Source of the DNA: Hyalella azteca
Lineage: Eukaryota > Arthropoda > Malacostraca > Amphipoda > Hyalellidae
DNA: 64,000 nucleotides
NCBI RefSeq assembly: GCF_000764305.2
Contig: NW_025939587.1
Span: 186,001-250,000, forward strand
Reading direction: 5' to 3'
The position numbers and the translations under genes are program-made. The notes beneath the pieces are model-generated. The model was given only the letters and a program-made list of their open reading frames with translations. It had not been told where the DNA came from and did not search any database. This document shows positions 37,301 to 49,704 of this stretch, one piece after another. Position 1 is the first letter of the stretch. The number at the start of each line of letters is the position of its first letter.

Positions 37301-40300
37301 TGAGTTGAGTGTAACAAAAGTGATATTGGCCCTTTGTGGGGCTTATCATTTGCCGTTATTCCCATCCTGCCAATAAAATAGATAAATTCCTTAGAAAAAC
37401 GACCCATACTTGAAGGAAGCCTAAACATAGATTCTTTGAGATATAGGGTCTCGTTCCCAACTGAAAGATATGGAAAGTTCAGCAGGCGATAGATGATGTG
37501 ATTTCATATAATAAAAAACGCAACTAGGGTGAAACTTAATTGAAATGGCAAATAGGAATATAATAATACTATACGGTTGATTTTTAATGATGCCTATTTA
37601 ACATGCAATTTGCGAGAATAACGTGAATTGTAGCTGTTGTCAAACCTTCGGTAAACTTGCAAAGATTTGTTTCAACAAAATTCATCCTGTTTATAAAATA
37701 TTTAAATTAAGCGATATCATGGAATGAAACGGAATTTTCTGTTAAATATTACTAATAATTACTGGATACCGTATGACCTATTCTGACACCAATACGTGTC
37801 ATTGTAATTCAAAAACATTTCGACTAGACAATATACTATTATCGATCTGTAACATTAAAAATAATCCAAACAAAATTAATCAATAAAAATGCCATACAAA
37901 CATAGAATAGTGGTTTTAATTAAGCAATAATCAGCGCAATGGAATGAAACGCAATCACTTGTAATGACGGTAAAGAAGAAAAAAATGTCTTCAACCAATC
38001 AAGTATATTATATTTTAGCCTAAACTCCTGAATCCATCATTACTCTTGCAATTAAGTGTACATCCCTCCATTGATTGATGAGATCGGGTTGGAAGTGAAT
38101 GCGTTAAGTGTGCATCCTTTCAATGACTGCGAAAATCGATCAGAAATGGCTCTTCGTCATGTCAAAGATTGATAAGGTCGATATAAGAAGCTTCTCCAAT
38201 TAAATGTTCATCATTTCAATCTAGAATCCAAAATGGTTTATAACAAACGTCACATAAAAATCCGAAAACATTTCAATAATATATAATCATGAATAAATGT
38301 TTGAGTAGATCCAAAATTATCACCATCAATTGACCATTGCAAGATTTGATGTGAAAGTATGGCGGCAGATCTAAACAATTGATATTTGCTGAACTCATAT
38401 TGCGCAGAAATCATCGAATCTCTTCGAGAGGCTCTCGAGCGTTTGACTGTTTTTCAATAGCGAAGGAAAGTTTAAATTCCCGAGAAATTTATTTATTTGG
38501 AAGATTTCATTTGAGGCGGCGAGCGCGGCTCTGTTGTGGCGTCGAGCCTCAGCTGCGACGATGCGGCTCATCGACAGACGGTCCTTGAATTCCAATGACG
38601 AACAAAAGACAACCATGCGAGACGAGAGGCTCTTATTGATGCCACTGATTTAGAAAATTGTTAATAAAATAAACGGTATAGCAATTTCCTAACGTGAAAT
38701 TGTTGGAAAGTAAATCACATACTAGATAGGTGACGTTTATTTTGCACTATTCCTCATGTTTCTCATGCAATATTAACACCAATATCGAACAATTTGCCAG
38801 AACTTAATCCGCTGAACTTAGGCGCTACTCGGCATTAGCTTGCTCTCTATGAAATCACTAATCCAAATGGAGCTTAACGTAGTTCACGTCTTCCATTAAA
38901 CCCACACGAATTTCACCGGCGCGAAAACCGAAAATCTGAGTTCCGCCGACTTTGGTGATTCGACGTCAGCCGAGTTCGATAGAATGGAATAGCTTCATTC
39001 GCACTCACGGGCCTCCGGTACCAGAGAAAGAGTGAGTGATTGCATGAGTTGTGGCATTTATAGCCTGCAGCACAACTTCGCCGAGATATTTTATACACTC
39101 AATCTGAGGCATAAATCTTTCCTGCAGTAGTAACATCCGAGTGCCAGCGAGCAATTTATGTTTTTGGTATATGGATGAGGTTTCCCAGCCAAAGTTGAGG
39201 ACTTATTGCTTTGGTTTATTTATTGTCTGAGTATTTTTTTATTTGGTCAAATGATTACCGAAATCCTTTACTGCAGAGTGTTGGTATTTATATTTCCCGC
39301 TGATATCGTAAAAATCACCATTCGTATTTTATTTTGAAGCTTGCATGATTGCCATCTAGGCTTAAAACTTGCCCTACCCTCGTAATGATGGTAATTTCAG
39401 CTTGAATATTTTAGAAGAAAATACTAGCTAACTTAATTATTTGTCCAACAAATTTTATTTGCCTGCGATAGTATCGTTACGATTCTATAATGCGATAGTA
39501 TCGTTAACAAAGAAATACTCAAGAACAATCGCGATTCTACATGAGATGATGGAATCGTTTAAGACGATAATTGTAAAACAACAACTCTGTGTAATCCCAT
39601 ACTGTTAGTATGTTTTTCTTGTGTCCAGTGTATTACGTTTGACGCACTTGATAATTACCCCTTGGCTGACCGCTTTATAAAAAACTGAGCATATGCTTCA
39701 CCGGAGTGCTTAACTTGGAATGGAGGCGAGGTTTCACTCAAAAGAACCTTTGCAAAAAGTCTCTCATGCTAAATGGACTCTGCAACTCTGAAAAGTCTGC
39801 GGTGCCGACAGCGTAGATGAAATATTGAGCAACTACTCTATATTTTCTGTCCAAAAACTGTATTTGTGATACTTGAATGTTCGTTTCATTATCCGTAGAC
39901 TTTATATCGCAAAATTCAGTGCAAACTTCCTTGTTTCACAATTAATTACTGAATATTTTTTTTAATACAACAATTTATTTACAAGGGATAACGGCAACAC
40001 TACAATTTCTTCTCACAACTTTTAATCAACAACACTCATGAATCTCTTGGAGAAATTTCCGAAAATGCTCAGAATAGTGGCTGTGCTATCGTTCTAATGG
40101 TTACTCTGTCAAGGAAAGCACTGGCGAGGAAGCTTCTACAGCGTCGGAAGTGGGTCGGGAAGAAATGACGCTTCTCGGTGGAAAAACTGGGGTAAGAAAG
40201 AGCCGGCAGACGTCCGAATGATTGAGAAGACACCGCTTCGGACGCCGCAGAAGATGGGCCTGCGTTATAAGCCTCTACTAGGGCCTGTATCATTGAGCTA

Positions 40301-43300
40301 AAAGCAATAGCTGTATAAGAAATTTTTTCCAACATGAGACTGTTTGAGTAGTTCTAGTTATTAAACTTTTGAATGGCCCTATTTGTGAGTTGGTTCGACT
40401 TCTTATTTGACTTATTTGTTATAATATTAGCTGGAGCAAACAAAGTTTTACGATTTGATTGTAATATTATTCGTATCGCCACAAGCGATACGAGTTAAGA
40501 ATTGACCGCGAAAATTTTCTACGTTGCAAAAAACCTTCACTACTGTGATTTTCTTTTCAAGTTTATAATTATTCGCAAAAGTATCAGCCTTATTGTTAAA
40601 AATGTATACAAGTCGCCTCAAACTTCAAATTAGTAGGCACTGTCGAAGAATCAGAATTGCTGTTAGCAATAACATTGGCTGTTGGTATGTCAATGCAACA
40701 TACCTTGTAGTTCTGTATAGTTAATATTGCATAAGTTCAAAGTCGCGATCAATTAGCAAACAAGGAAACTTTGCACCTGAAACCTCAGCCGTAAGCCAGT
40801 CTGAAAAGTAACTTTCATTATTGACAATATAAAATTAATAAATCCAGCAAACAAGAGAATCAGCAATTTAGAGTGATTATAGTTTAGCAAACAAGCAAAC
40901 TTTTGAGCCGAACATCTCCCTGTATACGCCAGACTTCTGCGGTGGGATGGAAGCCAGACAAACCTCTCCCCCTCTTATCCATCACATTTATAGCCCGAGC
41001 TTCCCCCTCTTTCCATCTCACTAACTACCCTCCTCTAACTTCAGCCATTATCACAAAACTCCTCACTCCCCTTTCTTCCGGATCCTCTTCCTCTCTCTGA
41101 TCTGTTCGGAGTACTTTGGGTACTCCTTAAGACTTTATTTCCACCCTCATTGGCAGTTTCGACGACGTTGAGATTAGTGAACTAATTGACGCGGTTGTAA
41201 TAAAAGATTTTGAGTACTTTGCTAGAAAGTAAACCTTTGATCATAAGGAAAATGTACCGAAACATTCAACATATATTTCAAGACACAAATCCACGCGTTT
41301 TCATGCGTGGATTTTAAATATGCTCGAGTAAAACGCGATGACAGATGAACAAGTAATACAAATTTCTCTTTTTTTGAAAATTTATCATTTGCCAGTGAGC
41401 TAAATCTCGCCTGAAGACTGCATCAAAAATTATTAAATTTATAACACTTACTGTACATAACATTTCGGAGCATGATCAATTAAATACCCGATCGCACGCG
41501 TAGGTAGAAGTCAAATTAGAAAAAAAAACGAGTATAACAGCGAGAGGTGAATGATATAAAGACTTCAGCGTGACCAGCGAACCCTACCTTGTCAACCTAA
41601 CCTCACATTTCACTAAATTTTAAAAAGGAATGTGAACCCATCAAGGCTCGATCGGCTAATAATTAAGAGTCTATGCGTAGGAACTCATATACTCAGAATT
41701 TATTTATCATATATTCTGAGCGTCCATTAAAAATTATAAAAAATTGAAAAATAGATTATCGCCAATTAAAAGCGTACCCTAAGGGAACTATCCCAAGAAA
41801 AATTTCCCCCTTGAGTGTTTCAAAAGTGACCACTGCTATAACATTTCTGGTATTTTTACCTTGTTAAACTACTGTTCTGTGTCCATATTTAAAATTCGGA
41901 AGAAGGCGACTACACATAAATTAGAATTTAACACTTAGACCTGAGTTTTTAATCGTGTAATTTTTCTGTATGTATACTGTACAGTAGTTGAATACTACCA
42001 CAACTATTACATGCCTGTTCTAATTAACTACTCTATATTGTAGTTTACACTAGCTGTGGCTGCACAAGCGTCGCTCAGGAGCCGTTGAGGCGGACAAACT
42101 CTCATCAGCGGACAATGCAATCAAACTTGGTCACGCCAAGAGCTCTTGCACCGCAAGCTCCGAAAATAATGCACAGCAGAGAGTCCTGTCATTCCAGCAA
42201 CATGGAAAATATCCAACCCTTCCATAGTAAAAGATTTCACGCATCCCTAAAAAGAAGGCTCTGCAATCAGAGTTGGGGACGCCAGGCCAAAACTTTGACT
42301 CTCAGACGAAGTCATCGCGGCCGAAGTGACCAAATTGCTTCAAGTTGCGACCAGCGTGGACGGGCGAGCGAATTTTCTCCTGAAATGCGGGCGTAATTGG
42401 ATTAACGGGGCCGCTGGAGATGCGGATCTGCGGTGCGACTGTTGCAGCCGTTGCAGATGTGACTGCGGATGTTGGATCTTTACGGTAGATTACATAAAGA
42501 AACAGTTTTTTAACGGATGTAATGCAGCAAAAGTCTAGTTTTAATGATGCAGATGCCAGAGAGCAAATTTTTGTAAGCGCGAATGTTTAAACTTCTATGC
42601 GAGCCACATCTCAGTTTTTCAAGCATCGACCACTGAAAATACGTTCTTAACCTCTACTAGGGGGATATTGGATATAAGATACAGTCAAAACTTCGCAGTT
42701 TGAGACTCCAAAAACATAAAGTTTAGACTTTTCCTCAAAATTTTTACACAAAATTGCAATCGTAGCAACTGGCCGAGAACGAAAACACTCATTAATCCGA
42801 AAATTAACCTTTTCAACAGAATATTATTTTTCTCTGTGCCAAGAAATATTTTCCATTTTTATCTATGATTAATATAAGATTTTTTAATTTTGTGACAGCT
42901 TTTCATGTAAAATTAAGCACAAAAAAAGTGCTGAAAATTATTTCGTTCCTTAAAAATATGAATTCGATCAATACGGCATGAAGTAAATGCAAACGACGCG
43001 GAAAGCTCTAGTGATTCCTTCCACCTTACAATAATTCTCAGATCTACTTTCGATTTTGCCTGCCCGAAATTTTCGATTCTTCTTCGAAGCCTCCTGAGAC
43101 TTCGACAGAGCAAACGAGAAAGGTTTTCTTGGTTCAAATTTAGGGACGGTGGCGGCAGCAAAGACAGCTAAGAAGAAGAAAAGTTTGGGGGCAAAAGTTG
43201 CTGAGTTACTCGCCAGTATTTCCATCTTTTCTTGTGAGATGCGACCCTTAATTTGTGCGAGGTAAGGAGGCGACACGCGTCACAAACGCCTCATTAGGGA

Positions 43301-45428
43301 CACTTTGGCCAGCTGGCTGTTCTGGCACGCAGCCTGGTTTGTTTTCAACCATAATCATGTTTTTAAACCATCGGCTGCGGATGGATTAACCTTTTACCAT
43401 GGTGGCTGTGCCTGGCGGATTTGTATTCAGCCAAAACCGAGATGAGTTTGTAATCAGCACTTCAACTCCAAGTCAACGAATGGATTAACCGTCAACAAGA
43501 ATATTCATAGATTAAGACCTGCTGAGTGGTCGCTTCCGTCAGGGAACAAAAGATCTTTGTGCGACGCCTACTTTAATACGCCTTTGGATCTTTCGAGTGA
43601 TTAACCACGTACATTCATTGCAATAATTTCATGTAAAAGAGAAATGTAAAATATAATACAATAATTTTCAGAGTCAGATAGGTGATCGCGATTATGTTTC
43701 TTAGCCTGACGTTTTAATTTGAAGAGGGTGCATCTTGCAGTATGAATAAATCTGTCAAAGTTCAGAAGTAACAGTATTCTTCTGAAGCGTAGCATTTACG
43801 ATAGACTGTGAATTATAGAACACAATTCATTTATAATCTATTTCACATTCGAGTAGCAAAAAGATAATCTAGTTCTAGCACATCTTTAAGCCAAGCTCAT
43901 CATAGCCCTAGCACCACAAATCAATAGCCAATACTACAAAGACCCAAAACGGCCTCCCGGAATCTTCCAGAGGGCGGCACGCAAGCACGAAGGTGTCGTG
44001 ACAGCGAGTATCTGACAACCCTGTCGATTTTTTATTTGCTGAATGGCATCGTAACGACCGCAAGAGCGCACTGCCGAAGCTGTCATTGTGGCAGTTAGCA
44101 TAATAAACTCGTAGCAAACTGACAAAAGCCCCATCTAGCGGCCAAAGAAGAGCCACAACCTTAATTTATTCCATCAAATACAGTGACCACGAGAGGTTCT
44201 CTCGTTAATTCAATCGGAAAGGCATTAAAGATCTAGCAGATGAGCCTCTATCACAATAATATCTAACGTATACCAGACACCAGTATATTATGCCCGTTGT
44301 TCCCTGAAGCCTCAAGCCGGAATGATCTAACTCCCACCAACTGCAATGACAGCCGCAGGTATACATGAAAGACATGACAGAAGATACATATATCTATGTG
44401 CACACATTTTTCTCTGTGATAAAAAGTTAGGACCGCCAAGCTTGCTCAGTTACCAATTCCTTGTTCCATCATTGGAAAAATCTGGATGTTTTCATGGCGG
44501 ATGCTTGGTTTTGCGTTGCTGAAGTTGACCCTAAACTTCTACCGTCTCGCAAATAGTTGTGCGCAGTTTGGCCGATATTGGTCCCGGCTGCTAGCTGGCG
44601 TTCAGTCGTATCAAGCCTCACATTATTTCTTCAAAAAAATACCTCCGTTTTCATAGCATGATGAATTTCATTCTTTTGTTTTATGTTATTTTTATTTTAA
44701 TGTAGGAAAAATACGCATGCCTGCTTTACGTATTTTGTTTTTACATTTTATTCTGAATAAATTAAAATATTTTTTAGTTGTAATGTAGCGCATATACGCA
44801 TTATTAACGCATATATGACTTCCGTTTTTCACTATGATCGCAGTTGTCACTACAACCTGCTAAACTTTTCCTCGCACTCTTACCTGCGTGCAAGACTTTC
44901 TTTCTTAATTGTCACGGGGATAAAGATACCACTCGTATTTTTTTTGAGCTAATTTACATGTTATTGGAGTTAAAATGTTGTCTCATGAACCGATATGTAC
45001 AATTCAAAAATAGAATCGACAATCGTATGCCTCTCCTCTTCAATTCAATTTATATGACTTTCCAATGAACATTTGTTTTCTGTCAATAAAATGCATTCCA
45101 AAAATTGTGGCAACGTTAAAGAGGGCTATGATTCCGATAAATAATTCCTTGTCCTAGCAGCTAGACTCCTAGCTGGTAGCTTTATGATCAGAGCGGCACT
45201 CGCTAATTGTCTTCGCTAGTCATGTCAAAATTGACCAACTGCTTGAAAATAAGCGTCGAAGAATTTTATACATAGTTCGAGTTGACGATACAGTGGATCC
45301 ATAAATTTAATATTGCATAAATTATTGACTTGCCGGTATGTGCGCTACTTACTAATAGTTTACGCACTGCTAATTGTAGGTAATTCGGTGAAATGTAGAT
45401 CCATGGTCAACATTCGAGAGGGTGTTGT

Positions 45429-45429
<1 letters not shown>
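34319..45429. other. 11-kb stretch with no supported gene
   Basis: No exon, RNA gene or autonomous transposon is recognisable. Diverged ~92-bp duplications lie at 34440-34640 (attaag-gga-at-gacttctacacatc). A strong hairpin lies at 41287-41314. A CTCF-like word, gccccatctagcggcc, lies at 44128-44143. The longest frames (for example 40069-40335 minus and 42085-42396 plus) lack domains and splice context. Confidence 0.5.
41287..41314. repeat. hairpin aaatccacgc / gcgtggattt
   Basis: Perfect 10-bp arms with an 8-base loop. No gene attached. Confidence 0.6.
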
Positions 45430-45461
<32 letters not shown>

Positions 45462-45830
45462 TTTATTCACAAAGGAGCTCTAGTTACAATTCAAAAGAGA
45501 AAAAGAAAAACATTTATAAAATAATAGAGACATCCAAGTGAATGCCCATAAGCAGATAAGCTTCGCAGGCAACAGAGGAAAGAAAATTTAAAAAGCATCA
45601 GGCATTAGAATCTGCCAGCGATTCTTCAAATTTGATCAGGTCACACTCAGAGTTGATGTAGGAAACCTTAACACAGGACTTAGTCTTAGCACAAACTTGA
45701 CCTTGCCACGTGTACACTCTCTCGATAGAATTGTTGGCTTTTTTTAGAGTATGAACATTGAGTATTGAGTTAGCTTCCAAAATTCAACAGAACACAAGCC
45801 CAAAATATCCATATAACAGCTGCAAGGTTC
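45430..45830 (-). mobile_element. 3' end of a non-LTR retrotransposon, (ATCA)n tail, minus strand
   Basis: Read on the minus strand, a degenerate coding region ends at 45598. A short 3' UTR follows, then AATAAA (45467-45462) and a tail of about seven ATCA units (45460-45430). A polyadenylation-like signal followed at once by a simple 4-bp tail is typical of non-LTR elements. The last 60 codons (45780-45598) contain RVYTWQGQVCAKTKSC, similar to the C-terminal domain of retrotransposon ORF1/FP-type proteins (pattern V-W-x-x-G-x-V-x-x-K). A stop lies just upstream in the same frame, so the copy is dead and truncated. Confidence 0.55.
45598..45780 (-). pseudogene. C-terminal fragment of an FP/ORF1-like retrotransposon protein
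   Basis: Sixty codons ending in a stop, with a preceding in-frame TGA. The YTWQGQVCAKTK segment resembles the strand-turn-strand seen in FP-domain proteins encoded by many insect non-LTR elements. No ATG opens the frame (it begins TTG). The fragment sits about 130 bp before the (ATCA)n tail. That an ORF1-type end lies so close to the tail, with no reverse transcriptase between, suggests either an internal deletion or an ORF1-only element. Family assignment is inference. Confidence 0.4.
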
Positions 45831-48800
45831 TCATTTAGGGCTAGGATTTTCCTATTTTGCAATATACTGTCGTTTCGTGCTCGCTTTGACATTAGCTTCG
45901 TGCAAGAACATCACAAATATATGTATTCCTGAGATAAAATTTAAAAAAAAACATAAAATTCAATGTATTGCGCACTATTTTGAGACCACTCCGAAACAGA
46001 GTAAATTATGAGCTGTGTTTGATAAATAGTAATCCAGCAATATTTACCTTTTTCTTGTCTTTGCATATCATAGAAGCATAATATTGCGGCACGATGAGAT
46101 AGTGGTCGTTGGCTGAATATGATGATTTAGGATGGGTATCACTATTAATTTTTCACATTGGTGAGGTAACAAATACCTGAATAAAAAGTTAAAACAACGC
46201 AATAAAAGTTGCAGGACGTCAAGGCCCATAGTTCCATCGGGAAGTGACACAGGTCTCTAAAGATATATAAGGTAATATCATGTTGAGTTATACTCCTGTA
46301 AAATACATTTTTACACAATACAGAACTATACGAAACTAGGCACTTCCTGTGAAGGAGTACGTTGGAGACACCACTTGTGATTCCAAAAAAGTACATCGGA
46401 CTTCACGAGTTCACGTAGCGACTGACAGTCGCCGCCCGCCGGCCGGGCGCCGGGAAGTGCATGCAGCTGACAGACTCTCAGGAATGAAAAATCGGGATCG
46501 TCACAAGGAAATTTACTCGTGTTGATCGAAGCATCAACCGGTAGTTCGACTTCGAGCTGAGAAAAGAAATCGGTTAAGGAAATATATAAACTTCCAATGT
46601 CACTCCTGAGGTTTTGTGAATTGTGATACTTTTTATATGAACGTAGATTTAATTTACATCGAACCCCATGAAGCGATTCCTAATCGAGATCGACTGACAG
46701 CCTAAAGCTAAGCTAAGCTCTATAATAAATCTAAAACATGTTTCCTCAACCCATCATTACCCATGCCTTGGTTTGGAATTGTTAGTTATTTATCTTCGTT
46801 AGTCGTTACTGCAGTCGATAGTTGATACTCTGCCTGGCCCTGACCAAGCCAAGGGCTGAAGGGCAACATGTGCGTGTCAGCGTGTGTTATACTCAGCTAA
46901 ATCAAATTTACTGTAGCTATTAGAAATATTGACTCCCTGAGCAGTGAAGTGAACTGGTTAGTGGTTACTCACGTTACTGGCAGAACTGCAACTGCATTCT
47001 TACACTTGACTTGAGTTCCTAGTCATTAGTACTATGATTAAGGCCTAGTCATTACTGTCAAGTGTCAATGTGGTCATTTTGCTTCAAATAAAAATTATTC
47101 TGAGTTATCAATTTATTTATTATGACTCCATGTATATGTGTATGAATGTATGATGCAATCCATTGTTAACCATGCAGTCCATGCTTTAAAAATTTGTTAG
47201 CTATTAACTTTTCTTTTGTTCCTGGGGGCTTACGGGGCTGGGAGCCTGGGACTGGGAGGGACTGCTGAACTGGGAGTGGGAGCCTGGGAGGTAAGGTAGG
47301 GCTTAGGCTGCTAGGCTAGGTTGTGCCACTTGTGCATCAGTACATTACCACTAAAAATTGCAATTCCAAACTGAAATTGAGCTGTTTATTTTATTTTCTA
47401 CCAAAAAATTATTGAACTCTTTGACTGCAATGTACACCAATAACACCATCATCAATTATCACATCATGCATTGCATGATGCATGTCCGATGATGTCCCAA
47501 AATGCAATGTGCGTTGTGTCTTGTGAAGTTGTGTGACTGTGACATCTGACGGTCCGACACTGACGTGTGCCTTATAGTTACAAGGTACAAAGGTAGGTAC
47601 ATGGGCAGATTTGGGCACTAGCCTACATGCCTTAAAATTTTAACTTGAAAATTATAATTTTTAAACATCTTTTAAAACATCAGTCAGATCATCAACTTGT
47701 AAAAAATAGGATAGGGTATTGACAAAACTACTTTTGAAAGCCTATATGAATCATCGAATGTCATGCAATAGGCTACCTAATTCAATTGCAATTGAATCAT
47801 TCATAAGAATCTTAGTATCGTTGCAATCAAGCCTGGCCCTGGCCTGGCCCTGAAATAATGAGTTAGCATAATAACTGAAAAATCATGGAACAAAATATGT
47901 TAACCAATTCCAATATGATGAAATTACATTTTTGGCATTGATATGGATTATAAAAGTAAAAATTGGGTAGGTACCAGTCTACTAGACATCCAAAAGTTCA
48001 CATTGGCTGAATTTCACTGTGAAAAAGCAAGGTATGCACTTGAATGGATTCCCATTTCCCACCACATGAATTACAATTAATAGTTACTTTTCTAGTTTCC
48101 ATCTCATTGCAGCACTAACTTCCTTCTTTGCAAGCATGTTACATCAGGTCTCAAAGCTGCAGCTTGTCATAAAATTCAGATCCTCAGCTTCAAATAATTT
48201 AGCCCTGGAAGGGAGACCTCCAATATTATAGTAATTTTGTCATAGAAACATTTTTTTGCATGTCTGACAGTCTGGCCTATTACAAGACACACAAGTGACA
48301 ATACCTTCAGTCCTGTTCAAATGTTCAACAAATTCAGTGATTCACATTGAATTTTTACTGACTATAGAATTGTTCATAAAGCACCCAGGCATATGCTACT
48401 GCAGTGTTTGCAACAACTTGAATAGTTGTTGTCACTCACTCACTTGCATGGTGGCATTCAAAATGCCTTCTAAATGACCAGTACCTATGTAATTGAGGAG
48501 CAAGGTTGCCAAAAATAGGAGCATGCTCATTCAGTTATTCAAGTTTGAATGAGTTGAACTGGAATACAGACTATTTTGGGAGTTGCAGTCAAAGTGTTAA
48601 AAGCTATACCGTAGTGAATGGTAGAATAAGTAATAGACATTTATTAAACATTAAGCCCTGTAATTTTTGTCTCATTCATTTGTCTGTAGTTGGTTGTATT
48701 ACATCATTTACATGAATTATCTCCTTTCTAATTGTAAACAAAGTGGTTAAGTTGACAATAGAGCCATGATTTCCCAAAATTTTTGACAAGTATCATGTAG

Positions 48801-49497
48801 GAGCTGTGAGATTTTAGTAATACATAGAAATTTTTCAATCTTGATCTAACAGAAGTCTTGTGGATCCAAAACAGGCTGGAAGGTAGATACCTTCTAGTTG
48901 TGGAACATAGTCTATGCCAGGCAGCCAGGGGTCTTGAAACTGGATACGCCCCATGGCTAGGTTCCATCAGGCCTGCCGAGGATATCTCTAAGTTCAACAT
49001 AATGTGTACAAAAATCAAGCATGGCATTTATTTCTGATTACGCATGAACTAAAAACAGTAAATGGGCGTGACTGGCCTGTTAAGGTTTCAGAAAGTTTGC
49101 TGTTGGCACTTGGTGAAAAAAGTTTGGAGGCCCCTGGTCAATGCTGTACTGGTTAGTCATGATAGTGAGACCAGGATCAGAATTGTCATACTTAACACTG
49201 AAATTTTGCAGCTCCAAAGTGAAAAATTTTCAATACATTGGGAATCTTGCAGAAATTTAACTGTACTTGCTTATTTGGCAGTCTGATTGCTAAACAGTCT
49301 GGATTTGTGGGTTTAAGTGAATGGAAATTTTGATAAAACATTTTTTCAAGGTAGTTGTCATAATTAATTGCCACTCATCTAATGGGAACCTTGTAATCCT
49401 TAAAATGGCCACATCAAATTTTCCAACCCTTGTCTCCGAGATTAAACTGCCAGTGTACTTACAGTACCTAATTATGCTTAATTATTCTGTTTTTCAG
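45831..49497. other. upstream region of the TPR gene; no exon identified
   Basis: No exon recognised. It includes a CpG-dense patch at 46411-46460, a G-rich degenerate repeat (gggagcctgggactgggag) at 47222-47300 and a catcatgca-t-tgcatgatg palindrome at 47462-47480. Because the first TPR exon begins directly after a splice acceptor, a 5' leader exon should lie somewhere here. Confidence 0.45.
46411..46460 (+). promoter_or_regulatory. CpG-dense patch, candidate promoter of the TPR gene
   Basis: A short run with many CG dinucleotides (cgccgcccgccggccgggcg) in otherwise AT-rich DNA, 3 kb upstream of the first TPR coding exon. No TATA box is visible. Promoter role is inferred from position and composition only. 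Confidence 0.2.
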
Positions 49498-49704
49498 ATG
49501 GATGAATTAAAAGAGAAAGGTAATGCTTGTCTTGGTCATGGACAAGTTTCTGAAGCTATTGAATACTACTCAGAAGCACTTAATTTGGAACCATCTGCAA
49601 TTCTTTATAGTAATAGATCTATGGCTTATCTAAAACTTAAAAAATATTATGAGGCAAATAGAGATGCTGAATGTGCTATCAACTTGGATCCCATGTGGAG
49701 CAAA
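49498..49704 (+). CDS. TPR gene, coding exon 1 (residues 1-69)
   Basis: Begins with ATG immediately after the acceptor tctgtttttcag and ends caaa|gtgagt. It encodes TPR1 (residues 3-32) and TPR2 (33-66) with clamp residues K5, N9, N39 and K69. The frame is also open upstream, but those codons lie in the intron-like tract before the acceptor and show no TPR similarity. Confidence 0.9.

Noticed and set aside
40069..40335. 88-codon minus-strand frame with an ATG and fairly balanced codons
   Set aside because: No domain, no splice partners, no promoter; could be real but cannot be supported.
42085..42396. 103-codon plus-strand frame, basic
   Set aside because: Composition resembles random GC-richer DNA; no motif.
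47409..47618. 69-codon minus-strand frame upstream of the TPR gene
   Set aside because: Overlaps a palindromic, low-complexity catgatg region; no domain or splice context.
1..48000. Autonomous transposon or viral genes (reverse transcriptase, integrase, capsid)
   Set aside because: No catalytic motif of any of these was found in any frame; only short non-autonomous relics are visible.
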